A DNA stretch of 64,000 nt from JAIBJN01 sp963699495 (GCA_963699495.1 CAVOUB010000005.1:558001-622000); one strand, 5' to 3'. Counted from the first letter of the stretch, positions 44,365-53,385 are shown. Numbers and translations are program-made. Notes: generated from the letters alone by a model not told the origin.

Positions 44365-45147
44365 CTGAAGCTTCTCTTCATCGGTGACGTCTTCGGCCCG
44401 CCCGGCCGACGGGCGTTGACGGATCACCTGCACGAGCTCAGGCACGAGCTCGGCGCGGACCTCTGCGTCGTCAACGGCGAGAACGCCGCGGACGGCATCG
44501 GCCTCACTGCCAAGCTCGCGGCCAGGATCCTCGAAGCCGGCGCCGACGTGATCACGACCGGGAACCACGTCTGGCGTCACCGCGACCTCGTGCCGGTGCT
44601 CGAGTCGGATCCGCGCGTAATCCGCCCCGCGAACTTCGGCGACGCCGGCATCCCCGGCAAGGGCCTCGCCTTCGCCGAGGCGCGGGACGGGACGACGGTC
44701 GCGGTGCTCAACCTCCAGGGCCAGCTCTTCCTCCAGACGGCCGTGCACCCGTTCCGGGTCGTCGACGGCCTGGTCGAGGAAGCCCGGGCGCGGACCCCGG
44801 TGATCCTGATCGACTTCCACGCCGAGGCGACGAGCGAGAAGATCGCGCTCGCGCGCATGCTCGACGGCCAGGTCACCGCCGTGATCGGGACGCACACCCA
44901 CGTTCAGACGAACGATGCCCGCGTGCTTCCGGGCGGCACCGCGGCGATCACCGACGCGGGCATGACAGGCCCGCACGACTCGGTCATCGGCGTGCGCGCC
45001 GAGCTCGCCATCCAGCGCATGCGCACGGGGATCCCGGTGCGATTCCACCCCGCCGACGGCGACGTCCGCATCGAGGGCGTCCTCGTCGAATGCGAGCCGG
45101 ACGGGCGGGCTACGCGCTGCGAGTCGGTCCGCGTGCCCGTGCCGTAG
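44365..45147 (+). CDS. YmdB-type (TIGR00282) metallophosphoesterase
   Basis: A 260-residue dinuclear metal phosphoesterase, related to the cyclic-nucleotide phosphodiesterase YmdB of Bacillus. Motifs are IGDVFGPPGRRAL, VVNGENAADGIGL, TTGNHVWRHRDL, DFHAEATSEK and GTHTHVQTND. The first Asp (IGDVFG) is a metal ligand and lies upstream of the nearest TTG (44416). The only start that keeps it without reaching into the previous gene is CTG 44365. No ribosome site is evident, so coupling to the upstream stop (44350) is possible. Confidence 0.85.
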   Translation: MKLLFIGDVFGPPGRRALTDHLHELRHELGADLCVVNGENAADGIGLTAKLAARILEAGADVITTGNHVWRHRDLVPVLESDPRVIRPANFGDAGIPGKGLAFAEARDGTTVAVLNLQGQLFLQTAVHPFRVVDGLVEEARARTPVILIDFHAEATSEKIALARMLDGQVTAVIGTHTHVQTNDARVLPGGTAAITDAGMTGPHDSVIGVRAELAIQRMRTGIPVRFHPADGDVRIEGVLVECEPDGRATRCESVRVPVP

Positions 45148-46345
45148 CAACGCCGAGGACGACCGCGAGCGCAACGAGGAGCGCGTTGCGGACGAGCACG
45201 AGCCACCCTGCGGGCTGGAGGTCGACCACGTCCCAGTAGCGCGTCGGAAACCAGAGGTGGGTGGACACGAGCGCGGCGCCGAGCAAGGCACCGGCGGCGA
45301 GCCCGATCCTCCCCGCGACGAGCGGGACGACCGGGACGAGCCAGATCAGGAACTGCGGCGAGAGCACCTTCCCGAGCGCAACGAAGACGACGACCGAGCC
45401 GGCGCAGGTGGCGACGAGCCGCTCCGGGGTCGCCGGCCCGCGGGCGAAGAGCACCCACACCGCGACGAGCGCCGCAGCCTGGAGGAGGGTCTGGCCGGTC
45501 GCGAGCGCGTCGGGCAACGAGCCGGCGAGATTCTGGGAGCCGTGCGTCGAGACCACGGCCGGGTCGTAGAGCCCCAGCTGGTGTCCCGCGAGGAGCAGGG
45601 ACGAGCCGAGGCTCTCGATCTGGAGCGGGCGCCCGAGCTGCCGCTGCACGGAGTCGACGAGCCCTTCCGGGGCCAGGAGCGCGAACGGAAGGACCACCAC
45701 CGCAAGGCCCGCCGCGAACGCGCCGAAGCCGATCGCCGCCTCCCGTCTCCCGTGCCTCCGTTCGAGGTAGATCAGGAGCGGCGGCAGAAGGACCAGCGGG
45801 TAGATCTTCGCCGCGACCGCGATCCCCAAGAGGACGAGGCCGAGCCGCTCCCGTCCGGCAAGGACCGCGGCGAGCGCCGCAGCCGCGAGTGCCGCCGGCC
45901 AGAGGTCGAAGCGGGTGAGCACGACCGTCCCGAGCGCGAGCGGAAAGAGCCCGACGACGACCGCCACCGCCAGCAAGCGCTGAGGCGAGGCTCCAAGAGC
46001 GGCGGCAGCCCGTACGACCAGGACGAGCACGGCCACGGCGCAGATCCACATGAGCGCTTCGAAGATCGAGCGGTAGTGCTCGGCGGGCCCCAGCGTCGGG
46101 AGCCAGAAGACCGGGAGGGCACCGGGCGGGTACTCGAGGTCGAAGTCCCGATACGGGACCTCTCCGGCCGACATCGCCTCGCCGTACTCCTGGTACACCG
46201 GCGTGTCGATGATCTGGTAGCGATTGAAGGGCGGCAGGTGCAGCGCGCCCCACGACGCCGTCAGGAGCCCGAGGCCGACGGCCAGCGTGAGCAGGACGAG
46301 CCCGGCGTCAGCGGAGCGGGACGAGCTCTCCGACTGGACGCTCAT
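45110..46345 (-). CDS. GT87-like membrane glycosyltransferase
   Basis: A 411-residue polytopic protein with ten or so helices. It has an early loop YQIIDTPVYQEYGEAMSAGEVPYRDFDLEYPPGALPVFWLP, the GT-C pattern of an Asp/Glu-rich first loop seen in alpha-mannosyltransferases of actinobacteria (GT87). It probably uses polyprenyl-phosphate sugars on the outer membrane face. It overlaps the end of the upstream gene by 38 bases, and its 3' end overlaps the convergent phosphodiesterase by 38. Confidence 0.75.
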   Translation of the reverse strand: MSVQSESSSRSADAGLVLLTLAVGLGLLTASWGALHLPPFNRYQIIDTPVYQEYGEAMSAGEVPYRDFDLEYPPGALPVFWLPTLGPAEHYRSIFEALMWICAVAVLVLVVRAAAALGASPQRLLAVAVVVGLFPLALGTVVLTRFDLWPAALAAAALAAVLAGRERLGLVLLGIAVAAKIYPLVLLPPLLIYLERRHGRREAAIGFGAFAAGLAVVVLPFALLAPEGLVDSVQRQLGRPLQIESLGSSLLLAGHQLGLYDPAVVSTHGSQNLAGSLPDALATGQTLLQAAALVAVWVLFARGPATPERLVATCAGSVVVFVALGKVLSPQFLIWLVPVVPLVAGRIGLAAGALLGAALVSTHLWFPTRYWDVVDLQPAGWLVLVRNALLVALAVVLGVATARARGPTRSA

Positions 46346-48146
46346 CGCTCGAATCCTCGGGGAGCGGCTCGGTCTGCGCGACGCTGACGGCCGCGGGCAC
46401 GAGCAGCGCGAACGCGACGAAGGGGTAGAACCACGGGATGTAGAGGTAGAACCAGTGCGTCAGCACGAGCTCGAAGCCGATGAGCAGCGCGCCCGAGAGA
46501 GCGGCGAGCTGGACGACGTTGCGCGTGCGGGGCACAAAAGCGAGCACGATCGCCGCGACGACGAGGAGACCCTTCAGCACGGTTTGCACGACGTGCAGGT
46601 CGGGGTAGCCCGGGTACTCCTTCCAGTCCCAGATCGAGAACGGCGACGGCCGCGACAGCTGCCAGCCGAAGGTCCGGTCCCAGAAGACACGCGCCGCGTG
46701 GAGCGGGTCGGGCTCCAGGAGGAGGATCCAGAAGGCGAGCACGGTGGCGAGGAGGAAGCCGCCCAGGAAGAGCAGTTGCCCGCGCGGCCATTTCGTTGCC
46801 TTCGGGTACGAGGCCCAGAGCGGGAAGAGGAGGAAGGCGGCGAACTTCGTCCATGCGGCCAGTCCCAGGAGGACGCCGCGCGCCGGGGCCGACGTGACGA
46901 ACACGAGGCCCCAGATCAGGAGCGCCGGCATGATCGCGTCGTTCGAGTTCGAGCTCGAGACGTACTGCGTGAACGGGTAGGCGGCCCAGGCGAACGCGAG
47001 CGTCGCCCCGAGGCGAAGGCCGCCGAAGCGGAAGCCGAGCGCGCCCATGCCGAGCAGGGCGAGTGCATCCCAGAGCAGCGACGTGAAGTGGGCCGCCGGC
47101 AGGTAGTCCCACTTGTAGTCGTAGCCCAGCGCCAGGAAGCCGGGGACGTAGGCCAGGTAGCTGATCGGGCCGTAGGTGTCCCCGCGGCCGTTCGCTACCT
47201 CGCAGCGCCCGTTCGTCTGGATTCGCTCGCGGACGTAGCCGTCCGCATCGGCCTCCCCGCACTCCTCGCCGTCGTCCTCCGGCATGTGCCCGTACGGCAT
47301 CTCCCCGTCCTGGACGATCCGCTGCGCACCGATCACACCGGCGAGCCCGACGTCGATGACGTTCGAGGCACGCAGGTTCATTCCGAAGCGGAAGCCGGCG
47401 AGGAAGACGGTTGCGGCGAGGAGCACCCAGACCGGCCAGAGCGGCCGCGAGGGGCTCCCGCGGCCCTTCCACCCGATCCACGCCATGCGACCCAGGAGGT
47501 AGAGCATGGGCGGGTACACGAGCGGCATCGCCGTGAAGATCTCCCCCCGGTTGAAGAAGTAGAGGGAGAGCCCGAAGGAGAGAAGCACGAGCAGGTCGAG
47601 GTTCCGGATCGAGAGCGGCCGCCGGAGGTTCGCGAGGCCGAGGAAGAAGGCGGCGCAGAGCAATCCCCAGATCCACGGGTTGTTGATCTTGCGCCCGAAG
47701 GCGCCGTCGTAGCCGCGCGCCATCTTCCAGGCGACCTGCGGCCCGGTCCACGCCTCGGTCACCGTCCCCGAGGTGTCGTCCACCTTCGCGAGCGCCACCT
47801 GGCCGGCGTCGGGAAGCGACGACCACACCTTCACGGTCCAGACCTTGGAGTCGTCGTCGAAGGTGGCCTCCTTGGTCAGGCTGTCCTCGGGATAGCGGTC
47901 GAGCCAGCCGGCGATCTTCTCGTTGGCGAGGGCACGGCCGAGGGCGTCCTCCTCGGTGAGAACCGGCTCCGCCGGCGGTGGGACGAACGGAGTCTCGATC
48001 AGGTTGCCGCGCGAGTCGTAGACGGGCGTGGTGGGGACAGCCGCGTGCGCCACTCCCGCCCCCAGGACGAGGAGAACGCCCACTGCAACCGCTACCCGGA
48101 GCGGCGCCGTCGGAAGCTCCAGAGCTTGTTGGCGACAAAGTTCCAC
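46308..48146 (-). CDS. Large polytopic membrane protein, probable glycosyltransferase
   Basis: A protein of about 612 residues. A signal-like helix (LRVAVAVGVLLVLGAGVAHAA) and an extracellular domain (about 45-165, ALGRALANEKIAGWLDRYPEDSLTKE...GTVTEAWTGPQVAWKMARG) are followed by ten or more helices. A loop holds ASNVIDVGLAGVIGAQRIVQDGEMPYGH, typical of GT39/GT87-like enzymes (compare DGNNPYGHDY at 4468). Start is uncertain: GTG 48146 keeps the basic N-terminus but overlaps GtrA by 55 bases, and GTG 48083 avoids the overlap but truncates the signal. Linked to GtrA, it may glycosylate a surface polymer. Confidence 0.65.
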   Translation of the reverse strand: MELCRQQALELPTAPLRVAVAVGVLLVLGAGVAHAAVPTTPVYDSRGNLIETPFVPPPAEPVLTEEDALGRALANEKIAGWLDRYPEDSLTKEATFDDDSKVWTVKVWSSLPDAGQVALAKVDDTSGTVTEAWTGPQVAWKMARGYDGAFGRKINNPWIWGLLCAAFFLGLANLRRPLSIRNLDLLVLLSFGLSLYFFNRGEIFTAMPLVYPPMLYLLGRMAWIGWKGRGSPSRPLWPVWVLLAATVFLAGFRFGMNLRASNVIDVGLAGVIGAQRIVQDGEMPYGHMPEDDGEECGEADADGYVRERIQTNGRCEVANGRGDTYGPISYLAYVPGFLALGYDYKWDYLPAAHFTSLLWDALALLGMGALGFRFGGLRLGATLAFAWAAYPFTQYVSSSNSNDAIMPALLIWGLVFVTSAPARGVLLGLAAWTKFAAFLLFPLWASYPKATKWPRGQLLFLGGFLLATVLAFWILLLEPDPLHAARVFWDRTFGWQLSRPSPFSIWDWKEYPGYPDLHVVQTVLKGLLVVAAIVLAFVPRTRNVVQLAALSGALLIGFELVLTHWFYLYIPWFYPFVAFALLVPAAVSVAQTEPLPEDSSDERPVGELVPLR

Positions 48147-48553
48147 GGCGTGACGAGCACGATGGCGATCGCCTGCGCGGGGAGCTTCGGGACGCCGAGG
48201 GCGACCAGGACGCTCAGGAAGACGAGGTTCGCGACGAGAGCGACCATCGAGACGAGGAGGAAGCGGAAGCCCTGGAAGACCAGGTGGCCGCGCTGGCGCT
48301 TGAACGTCCAGGCGCGGTTCCACACGTAGTTGTTCGTGACCGCGACGAGGAACGAGCAGGCAGCGGCCAGCAGGTAGTGGACGCCGAAGGCGAGGAGCGT
48401 CGCGTAGACCGCCAGGTTGACGACGTAGCCCGAGATCCCGACGGCGCAGAACTTCGCCAGCTGGAGCCAGTTCCCGGGTCGCCGGAGCGCGACCGAGGCC
48501 GCGTCGGTGAAGGCGCTCGCGCGCGAAGAGGTCGCCTGTGCTCCTTTCGCCAC
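48092..48553 (-). CDS. GtrA family membrane protein
   Basis: A 153-residue protein with four helices, the GtrA flippase/accessory family: LAKFCAVGISGYVVNLAVYATLL, AVTNNYVWNRAWTFKRQRG, and the end TPWNFVANKLWSFRRRRSG. GtrA proteins help move polyprenyl-phosphate-linked sugars to membrane glycosyltransferases, which fits the adjacent large membrane protein. Confidence 0.85.
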   Translation of the reverse strand: MAKGAQATSSRASAFTDAASVALRRPGNWLQLAKFCAVGISGYVVNLAVYATLLAFGVHYLLAAACSFLVAVTNNYVWNRAWTFKRQRGHLVFQGFRFLLVSMVALVANLVFLSVLVALGVPKLPAQAIAIVLVTPWNFVANKLWSFRRRRSG

Positions 48554-48575
48554 GGTGGAAGGTTAGATACAGCCC

Positions 48576-49019
48576 TCAGACGGCTGGGCGGAGGAGGTGG
48601 TTCCCGACCACGAGCCCGGGCCCCGGCTCGAGCACCTGGTTGCCCTGTGAGGTCGAGGCCACGATCCGCCGGACGTCCCCCTCGGTCGAGACCGCCAGGT
48701 CGACGAGCGAGCCGGAAACAGCGCCGCCGAGCTGCACCGGCAGGCCGCGGAGATCGGAGTACGCGCTGCCGCCCAGCCGGTAGAAGTCGAGCCCCTGGTC
48801 GAGGAGGACGAGCGCCGACTCGACCCCAATGCGGTCCTCGAGGAGCTCACAAGCCGGGAACGGCAGGAAGCGATGGGCTCCGTCGCCGCAGCGAATGTCG
48901 AAGCCGACCAGGCGCCGAAGCGGCCGATCGAGCAACGCGTCGACGGCGACGGCGAGCGGCACGTCGCCGAGGACCACGGTTCGGCCGACCAGCGCCCCGG
49001 TCGAGTGGAGATACCCCAC
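48576..49019 (-). CDS. PRC-barrel-like protein
   Basis: A 147-residue beta-rich protein: LVGRTVVLGDVPLAVAVDALLDRPLRRLVGFDIRCGDGAHRFLPF in the first half and VQLGGAVSGSLVDLAVSTEGDVRRIVASTSQG in the second. Both look like PRC-barrel units (short strand pairs with LVG-D). PRC barrels serve in ribosome maturation and metabolic regulation. The assignment rests on pattern only. Start GTG 49019. Confidence 0.55.
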   Translation of the reverse strand: MGYLHSTGALVGRTVVLGDVPLAVAVDALLDRPLRRLVGFDIRCGDGAHRFLPFPACELLEDRIGVESALVLLDQGLDFYRLGGSAYSDLRGLPVQLGGAVSGSLVDLAVSTEGDVRRIVASTSQGNQVLEPGPGLVVGNHLLRPAV

Positions 49020-49065
49020 GCGCGCTGGGCATGCCCGCGCCGCGCAGCCTCGAAACCGGCCAGCC

Positions 49066-49716
49066 TCAGTATCCCTCTTCTCCGACGAGCGGCACGAAGC
49101 GGCACTCGACGGAGTACGCGACGGCCGGGCCTTCCGGGCTCTTGACCACGAGCTCGAGCCGCTGGCCGCGGCGATCGCCGACGGGGATCACGAGCCGCCC
49201 GCCCGGGACGAGCTGCTCGTAGAGCGAGTGCGGTGGGGCCGGCGCGGCCGCGGCGACGGTGATCGCGTCGAACGGCGCGTGCTCCGGGTCCCCGAGAGAG
49301 CCGTCCCCGAGGTGCACCTGCACGTCCTCGTAGCCGGCGGCGTCGAGCTTCTCTCGCGCCCGTTCGGCAAGCTGGCGGAGCCGCTCGACCGTGTGCACCT
49401 CCGCGCCGAGCTGGGCCAGGACGGCCGCCTGGTAGCCCGAGCCGGTGCCCACGTCCAGCACGCGCTGCCCCTCCCGGACGGCCGCCGCCTCGCAGATCAG
49501 GGCGACCATGTAGGGCTGGGAGATCGTCTGGCCCCAGCCGATCTGGATCGGGATGTCCTCGTAGGCCCGCTTACGGTCGTCGGCGTCCGTGAACGCCTCG
49601 CGCGGGACCTGCGTCATCGCCTCGAGGACGCGCGGGTCGGAGATCCCGCGCCGCTCGAGCTGTTCCGCGACCATCTGCGCGCGGAGCGCTGCGAAGTCAG
49701 GCTCGCGCCGCCTCAC
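49066..49716 (-). CDS. pcm: Protein-L-isoaspartate O-methyltransferase
   Basis: A 216-residue PCMT repair enzyme. It shows the N-terminal substrate helix region RRGISDPRVLEAMTQVPREAF, SAM site VLDVGTGSGYQAAVLAQLGAEVHTVE and YEQLVPGGRLVIPVG. It methylates isoaspartyl residues in damaged proteins. It overlaps the upstream phosphodiesterase by 20 bases. Start GTG 49716. Confidence 0.9.
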   Translation of the reverse strand: MRRREPDFAALRAQMVAEQLERRGISDPRVLEAMTQVPREAFTDADDRKRAYEDIPIQIGWGQTISQPYMVALICEAAAVREGQRVLDVGTGSGYQAAVLAQLGAEVHTVERLRQLAERAREKLDAAGYEDVQVHLGDGSLGDPEHAPFDAITVAAAAPAPPHSLYEQLVPGGRLVIPVGDRRGQRLELVVKSPEGPAVAYSVECRFVPLVGEEGY

Positions 49717-51106
49717 GTGCCTTCCGCATCGACGCGGGCGGCGGCACCCCGAGGTGGGCCAGCGCGAGCGGAGCGATGTCCGTGATCGAAGGATCCGGGG
49801 CGAAGGGAGGATCGTCGAAGCCGGCCGCGATCAGGGGCACGTAGGAGTCCCCGGCCAGCAGCGAGCCGTGGCTCCCGCCGCCGAGGTGGTGCCTGCCGCC
49901 CGCGTCCGCCAGCTCCCAGCCCTCCGTCGCCGAGACGAGCACGTCCCCTGCCGTCGGGGCGACAAGAGCATGCCAGGCCCGCTCGATCCCGTTCGGGTAG
50001 AGCTCGGGGTCGAGGACACCGGCGTCGCCCTCCAGCCGCCACTCCTCGCCCTGAAGGCTGAAGCGGAGCTCGGAGCCCTCCCGCCGGGCGACCGCCACGC
50101 CCTCCTCCCGGAAGAGGACCACGTCCGCGGCGGGCTCGGCGTCGAGGCGCTCCGCGAGCGCCCGCGCGTCGACCCTGCAGCCGGGGAGGCGGTAGACCAT
50201 CCCGGCGCGATTCGAGGCGAGCGCGAGCACCTCGTCCTCGCTCTCCGGGTAGGAGCCCTGCAGTCGAGCAAGGCGCTCCACGCGCGTCTGGCCGTGGTCC
50301 GAGCAGACCACGACGGCATAGCGCTCGAGGAAGGCCTCGACACCTCCGGCGGCCTCGAGCAGGCTCGCCAGCGCGCGGTCGGTGCGCTCCAGCGCCTCCG
50401 GAGCCCCGTCCGGCCCGGCGAGGTGCGAGGCGTAGTCGTAGTCGGGCAGGTAGAAGACGAGGAAGTCGAACGCGTCGCGCGTCACGAGCCAGCGCCCGAC
50501 GGCCGCCGCGTACTCGTCGATCGAGCCCTCGACCCGTGAGCGGATGGCGAGGGGAGCGCCCGTCCGCTCGGACTCGAAGAGGTTGAAGTAGAAAAAGTGC
50601 GTCGGCCCGTAGACGGCCTCGGACCACCGGTTCAGCCGCGCGAGGGCGGGCAGCCTGATGGGATGGCGCGTGCGCCCCCGGTAGCAGGTGAAGTTGATCG
50701 CCGCAGGCTCGAGCCCGGCGTCCTCCAGCGCCTCGAACACCGTGGTCGCCTTCGGCGAAACGTGCTCGCCGCTCATCCCGAAGATCGTGTCCCTGATCGC
50801 CTGGCGCGCTCCCACCGCGCGCATGGCCGGGAAGGACGAGCCGTACTCGATCACCCGCTTCTCCCCGCGGTGGTACCAGACGAGGTGCGGGATGTGGTGG
50901 ACGTCGGGGAAGGCGCCGGTGGCGATCGAGGTCAGGCAGACGGGCGTGAGCGAGGGGAAGACGCTCGTCCCTCTCCCGGTCCAGCCTGCCTCGGAGAGCG
51001 CCGCCAGCGCGGGCAGGCGACCCTCGACGAGACCGTGCTCGAGCGCCTCCGGCGTCAGCCCGTCGATGACGACGAGGACGAGCTTCGGTCGGTCCGAGCC
51101 GGTCAG
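49697..51106 (-). CDS. Alkaline-phosphatase-superfamily phosphodiesterase (nucleotide pyrophosphatase-like)
   Basis: A protein of about 469 residues with the superfamily metal and nucleophile pattern. VLVVIDGL carries the first Asp, then TSVFPSLTPVCLTSIATG (probable Thr nucleophile), FYLPDYDYASHLAGPDG (D...H), VVCSDHGQ and GGSHGSLLAGDSYVPLIAAG. These are nucleotide pyrophosphatase/phosphodiesterase traits. The first in-frame GTG (50854) would delete the metal Asp and nucleophile. In-frame CTG 51106, two bases after the upstream stop and with AAGGA five bases before, gives the complete enzyme and is my choice. No signal peptide is obvious. Confidence 0.75.
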   Translation of the reverse strand: MTGSDRPKLVLVVIDGLTPEALEHGLVEGRLPALAALSEAGWTGRGTSVFPSLTPVCLTSIATGAFPDVHHIPHLVWYHRGEKRVIEYGSSFPAMRAVGARQAIRDTIFGMSGEHVSPKATTVFEALEDAGLEPAAINFTCYRGRTRHPIRLPALARLNRWSEAVYGPTHFFYFNLFESERTGAPLAIRSRVEGSIDEYAAAVGRWLVTRDAFDFLVFYLPDYDYASHLAGPDGAPEALERTDRALASLLEAAGGVEAFLERYAVVVCSDHGQTRVERLARLQGSYPESEDEVLALASNRAGMVYRLPGCRVDARALAERLDAEPAADVVLFREEGVAVARREGSELRFSLQGEEWRLEGDAGVLDPELYPNGIERAWHALVAPTAGDVLVSATEGWELADAGGRHHLGGGSHGSLLAGDSYVPLIAAGFDDPPFAPDPSITDIAPLALAHLGVPPPASMRKAREAARA

Positions 51107-51107
51107 G

Positions 51108-51491
51108 TCAGTCCTTGGCGAGGATTCTCAGACCGGCGTGGCGCGAGTCGGCGCGGCGGCTCAGCCGCGCTCCCGCCAGCGGGGTCACCACCACGGCCAC
51201 GTAGCCGAGCAGCGGAATGGCCGCGAAGACCACCGCCGCCAGGATGGCGGCGGGCACGGCCTCCGCCGACAGCCTCCGCAGGGAGAAGAACCCGACGACC
51301 AGCGCCACGGCGAACGCCGCGAGCGTCCACCAGGGGAGGAGCGCCAGGACGAGGATCAGCGCAGCCATGCCCGCGAGCACGGCCAGCGCCACCCAGGCAC
51401 GGCTGTGGAGCGCGCCGACCACCGCCGCGCCGGCCGCGATGCCGAGACCGAACACGACACCGAGCACGTACCAGTCGAGGGCTCCCTCCAC
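51108..51491 (-). CDS. Small polytopic membrane protein
   Basis: A 127-residue protein from GTG 51491 with four hydrophobic helices (VLGVVFGLGIAAGAAVVGAL, AWVALAVLAGMAALILVLALL, WWTLAAFAVALVVGFFSL, AAILAAVVFAAIPLLGYVAVVV) and a basic tail (ARLSRRADSRHAGLRI). I do not recognise a family. The stop lies two bases before the CTG start of the phosphodiesterase, suggesting coupling. Long upstream frames are shadows of the protease on the other strand. Confidence 0.7.
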   Translation of the reverse strand: MEGALDWYVLGVVFGLGIAAGAAVVGALHSRAWVALAVLAGMAALILVLALLPWWTLAAFAVALVVGFFSLRRLSAEAVPAAILAAVVFAAIPLLGYVAVVVTPLAGARLSRRADSRHAGLRILAKD

Positions 51492-51530
51492 CCTGCTGAG
51501 TCTAGCCGCGCTCCGCCGTATCCTCGCGCC

Positions 51531-52376
51531 ATCGACCTCGGCACCGTCTTCGCGATCGGGACGTTCGTCCTGATCCTCATCCTCTTCGGCACTCCGGTGC
51601 TCGGGCAGCGGGCGCTGCGGGCGCAGAGACGGCGGGCTTTCGTGGCCCTCGAGAAGGCCCGCGGGACGCGCGTGATCGCGATCATCCACCGCCAGGAGAC
51701 CGTCGGGGTCCTGGGGGTTCCCTTCTACCGCTTCATCGACATCGACGACTCGGAAGCGGTACTCAGGGCAATCCGCCAGACACCGCCCGAGGGCCCGATC
51801 GACCTCCTCCTGCACACGCCGGGCGGGCTCGTCCTCGCCTCCGAGCAGATCGCCTACGCCGTCCGGGCGCACCCGGGCAAGGTGACGGTCCTCGTTCCGC
51901 ACTACGCGATGTCGGGCGGGACGCTGATCGCCCTGGCCGCTGACGAGATCCTCATGGATGAGGCCGCCGTCCTCGGGCCGGTCGACCCCCAGCTCGGGGA
52001 CCTGCCGGCCGCTGCCCTGGTGCGCGTCGTGGGGAAGAAGCCGATCGAGCGGCTGGACGACCGCACGCTTCTGCTGGCGGACATCGCCGAGAAGTCTCTG
52101 CGGCACATGAAGCAAGTCGTCCGCAACCTCCTCGTCGACCGCCTCGACGCCGATCGGGCCGATTCGATCGCGGAGGAGCTGGCCGGAGGTCACTACACGC
52201 ACGACGACCCGATCACGGTCGCGGAGGCCAGAGCGTTCGGCCTCCCGGTCGCGACCGGGCTTCCGAGCGAGGCCTACGACCTGATGGAGCTCTTCCCGCA
52301 GGAGGGCCGCCGGCGCCCGAGCGTCCAGTTCGGGCCGCTCCCTGATCCCGCGGCGGAGCCTTCGCGCCACCGCTAG
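51531..52376 (+). CDS. ClpP-fold membrane serine protease (SDH_sah family)
   Basis: A protein of about 281 residues. An N-terminal transmembrane helix (LGTVFAIGTFVLILILFGTPVLG) is followed by a crotonase/ClpP-like domain with LLLHTPGGLVLASEQIAYAVRAHPGKVTVLVPHYAMSGGTLIALAADEILMDEAAVLGPVDPQLG, where the Ser of MSGG is the likely nucleophile. A C-terminal helical part follows (SLRHMKQVVRNLL). Such proteins cleave substrates near the membrane. No ATG, GTG or TTG precedes the helix. The family-like start IDLGTVFAIG falls on ATC 51531, a very rare start codon, so the exact start is uncertain. Confidence 0.75.
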   Translation: MDLGTVFAIGTFVLILILFGTPVLGQRALRAQRRRAFVALEKARGTRVIAIIHRQETVGVLGVPFYRFIDIDDSEAVLRAIRQTPPEGPIDLLLHTPGGLVLASEQIAYAVRAHPGKVTVLVPHYAMSGGTLIALAADEILMDEAAVLGPVDPQLGDLPAAALVRVVGKKPIERLDDRTLLLADIAEKSLRHMKQVVRNLLVDRLDADRADSIAEELAGGHYTHDDPITVAEARAFGLPVATGLPSEAYDLMELFPQEGRRRPSVQFGPLPDPAAEPSRHR

Positions 52377-52415
52377 CCGGTTTGCCGAGCTGCGCTACCG
52401 GGAAACGCGGTAGGC

Positions 52416-52730
52416 ATGGCGACCGGGGCGGGAACGGCGCATCTGCTCTTCTTCACGACGGCCCGCTCCGGCCCGGGACGGCGAATGGAGAGCCTTCTGG
52501 CGCAACTCGGGCGGAAGGAGCGGGCACGTTTGCGCCTCTCCCGCGTCGACACGGACGAGACGCCGAAGCTCGCCGAGACGCTCGGCGTGACCGAGATCCC
52601 GACTCTCGTCCTGCTCGTCGACCGCAAACCGGTGGGCCGGATCGACGGGCGCGCGACCGCCCCTCAGGTCCAGCGGCTGCTCGAGAACCATCTCCCGCCG
52701 GGCAATCCGGACCGCATCCTCGCCGCGTAG
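52416..52730 (+). CDS. Thioredoxin-fold protein without active-site cysteines
   Basis: A 104-residue thioredoxin-like domain: HLLFFTTARSGPGRRMESLLAQL, DTDETPKLAETLGVTEIPTLVLLVDRKPVGRIDG. The cis-Pro of the EIPT segment is kept, but the CGPC motif is replaced by SGPG, so disulfide chemistry is impossible. A binding or scaffold role is likely. It stands 40 bases after the protease. Confidence 0.72.
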   Translation: MATGAGTAHLLFFTTARSGPGRRMESLLAQLGRKERARLRLSRVDTDETPKLAETLGVTEIPTLVLLVDRKPVGRIDGRATAPQVQRLLENHLPPGNPDRILAA

Positions 52731-52789
52731 TACCGGGCGAACTCGCGTAGTGCGGGTTACCAGTGGGGGGAACCGGGAGGTTGCCAATC

Positions 52790-53326
52790 ATGCGCAGGCG
52801 CAGTGTTCTGCTGGCGGTCGCCGTCCTCGCGTCCGGGTTGCTGGTCGCGTCTCTGGCGGGCGCCGCCGGAGGCAAGAAGAACTTGAAGGCGGACGACCTG
52901 GTCGGTTACCAGGAAAACCCGGACATCTCGACGGCTGCGCTGGGATCGTTCAAGATCTTCATCGACGACGACGCCCAGACGTTCACCTACACGCTCAACT
53001 TCGACGGGCTCGAGGGAACCGTCACCCAGGCGCACATCCACTTCGGCAAGCGCGCCGTCAACGGCGGGATCACGCTCTTCCTCTGCGGAACGGCGGCGAG
53101 CCCGGGGCCGGCCGGCACTCCGACCTGCCCGCAGTCCGGCAGCGTGACCCGAACGGTGGGGGCTGCGGACATCCTGGCGCCCGGGACGCAGGGCATCGAG
53201 GCGGGGAACTTCGAAGAGCTCGCCGCCGCCCTCCGCGCAGGACACACGTACGCGAACGTCCACTCGACCAAGTGGCCCAGCGGCGAGATCCGCGCACAGA
53301 TCAACGACCGCTCGAACAACAACTAG
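52790..53326 (+). CDS. Secreted CHRD-domain protein
   Basis: A 178-residue exported protein with a signal peptide (RRRSVLLAVAVLASGLLVASLAGAAGG) and one CHRD domain: GYQENPDISTAALGSFKIFIDDD, YTLNFDGLEGTVTQAHIHFGKRAVNGGITLFLCG, ANVHSTKWPSGEIRAQI. The His-containing HIHFG and NVHS are the conserved features of this extracellular fold, of unknown function. ATG 52790 has GGGAGG nine bases upstream. A strong hairpin terminator follows. Confidence 0.85.
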   Translation: MRRRSVLLAVAVLASGLLVASLAGAAGGKKNLKADDLVGYQENPDISTAALGSFKIFIDDDAQTFTYTLNFDGLEGTVTQAHIHFGKRAVNGGITLFLCGTAASPGPAGTPTCPQSGSVTRTVGAADILAPGTQGIEAGNFEELAAALRAGHTYANVHSTKWPSGEIRAQINDRSNNN

Positions 53327-53352
53327 CGCCTTCGCAGGGAAGCGCGGGGACC

Positions 53353-53379
53353 GAGAGCCCGGCTCGACGCCGGGCTCTC
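53353..53379. terminator. Bidirectional hairpin terminator
   Basis: A perfect 11-bp stem (GAGAGCCCGGC / GCCGGGCTCTC) with a 5-base loop is followed by TCCCTTT on the plus strand. It lies in the 59-bp spacer between the convergent CHRD and E2 genes and can serve both. Confidence 0.8.
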
Positions 53380-53385
53380 TCCCTT

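Noticed and set aside
50688..51530. Upstream extension of the ClpP-fold protease frame
   Set aside because: The extension is antisense to two genes and low-complexity; family similarity starts only at the membrane helix.
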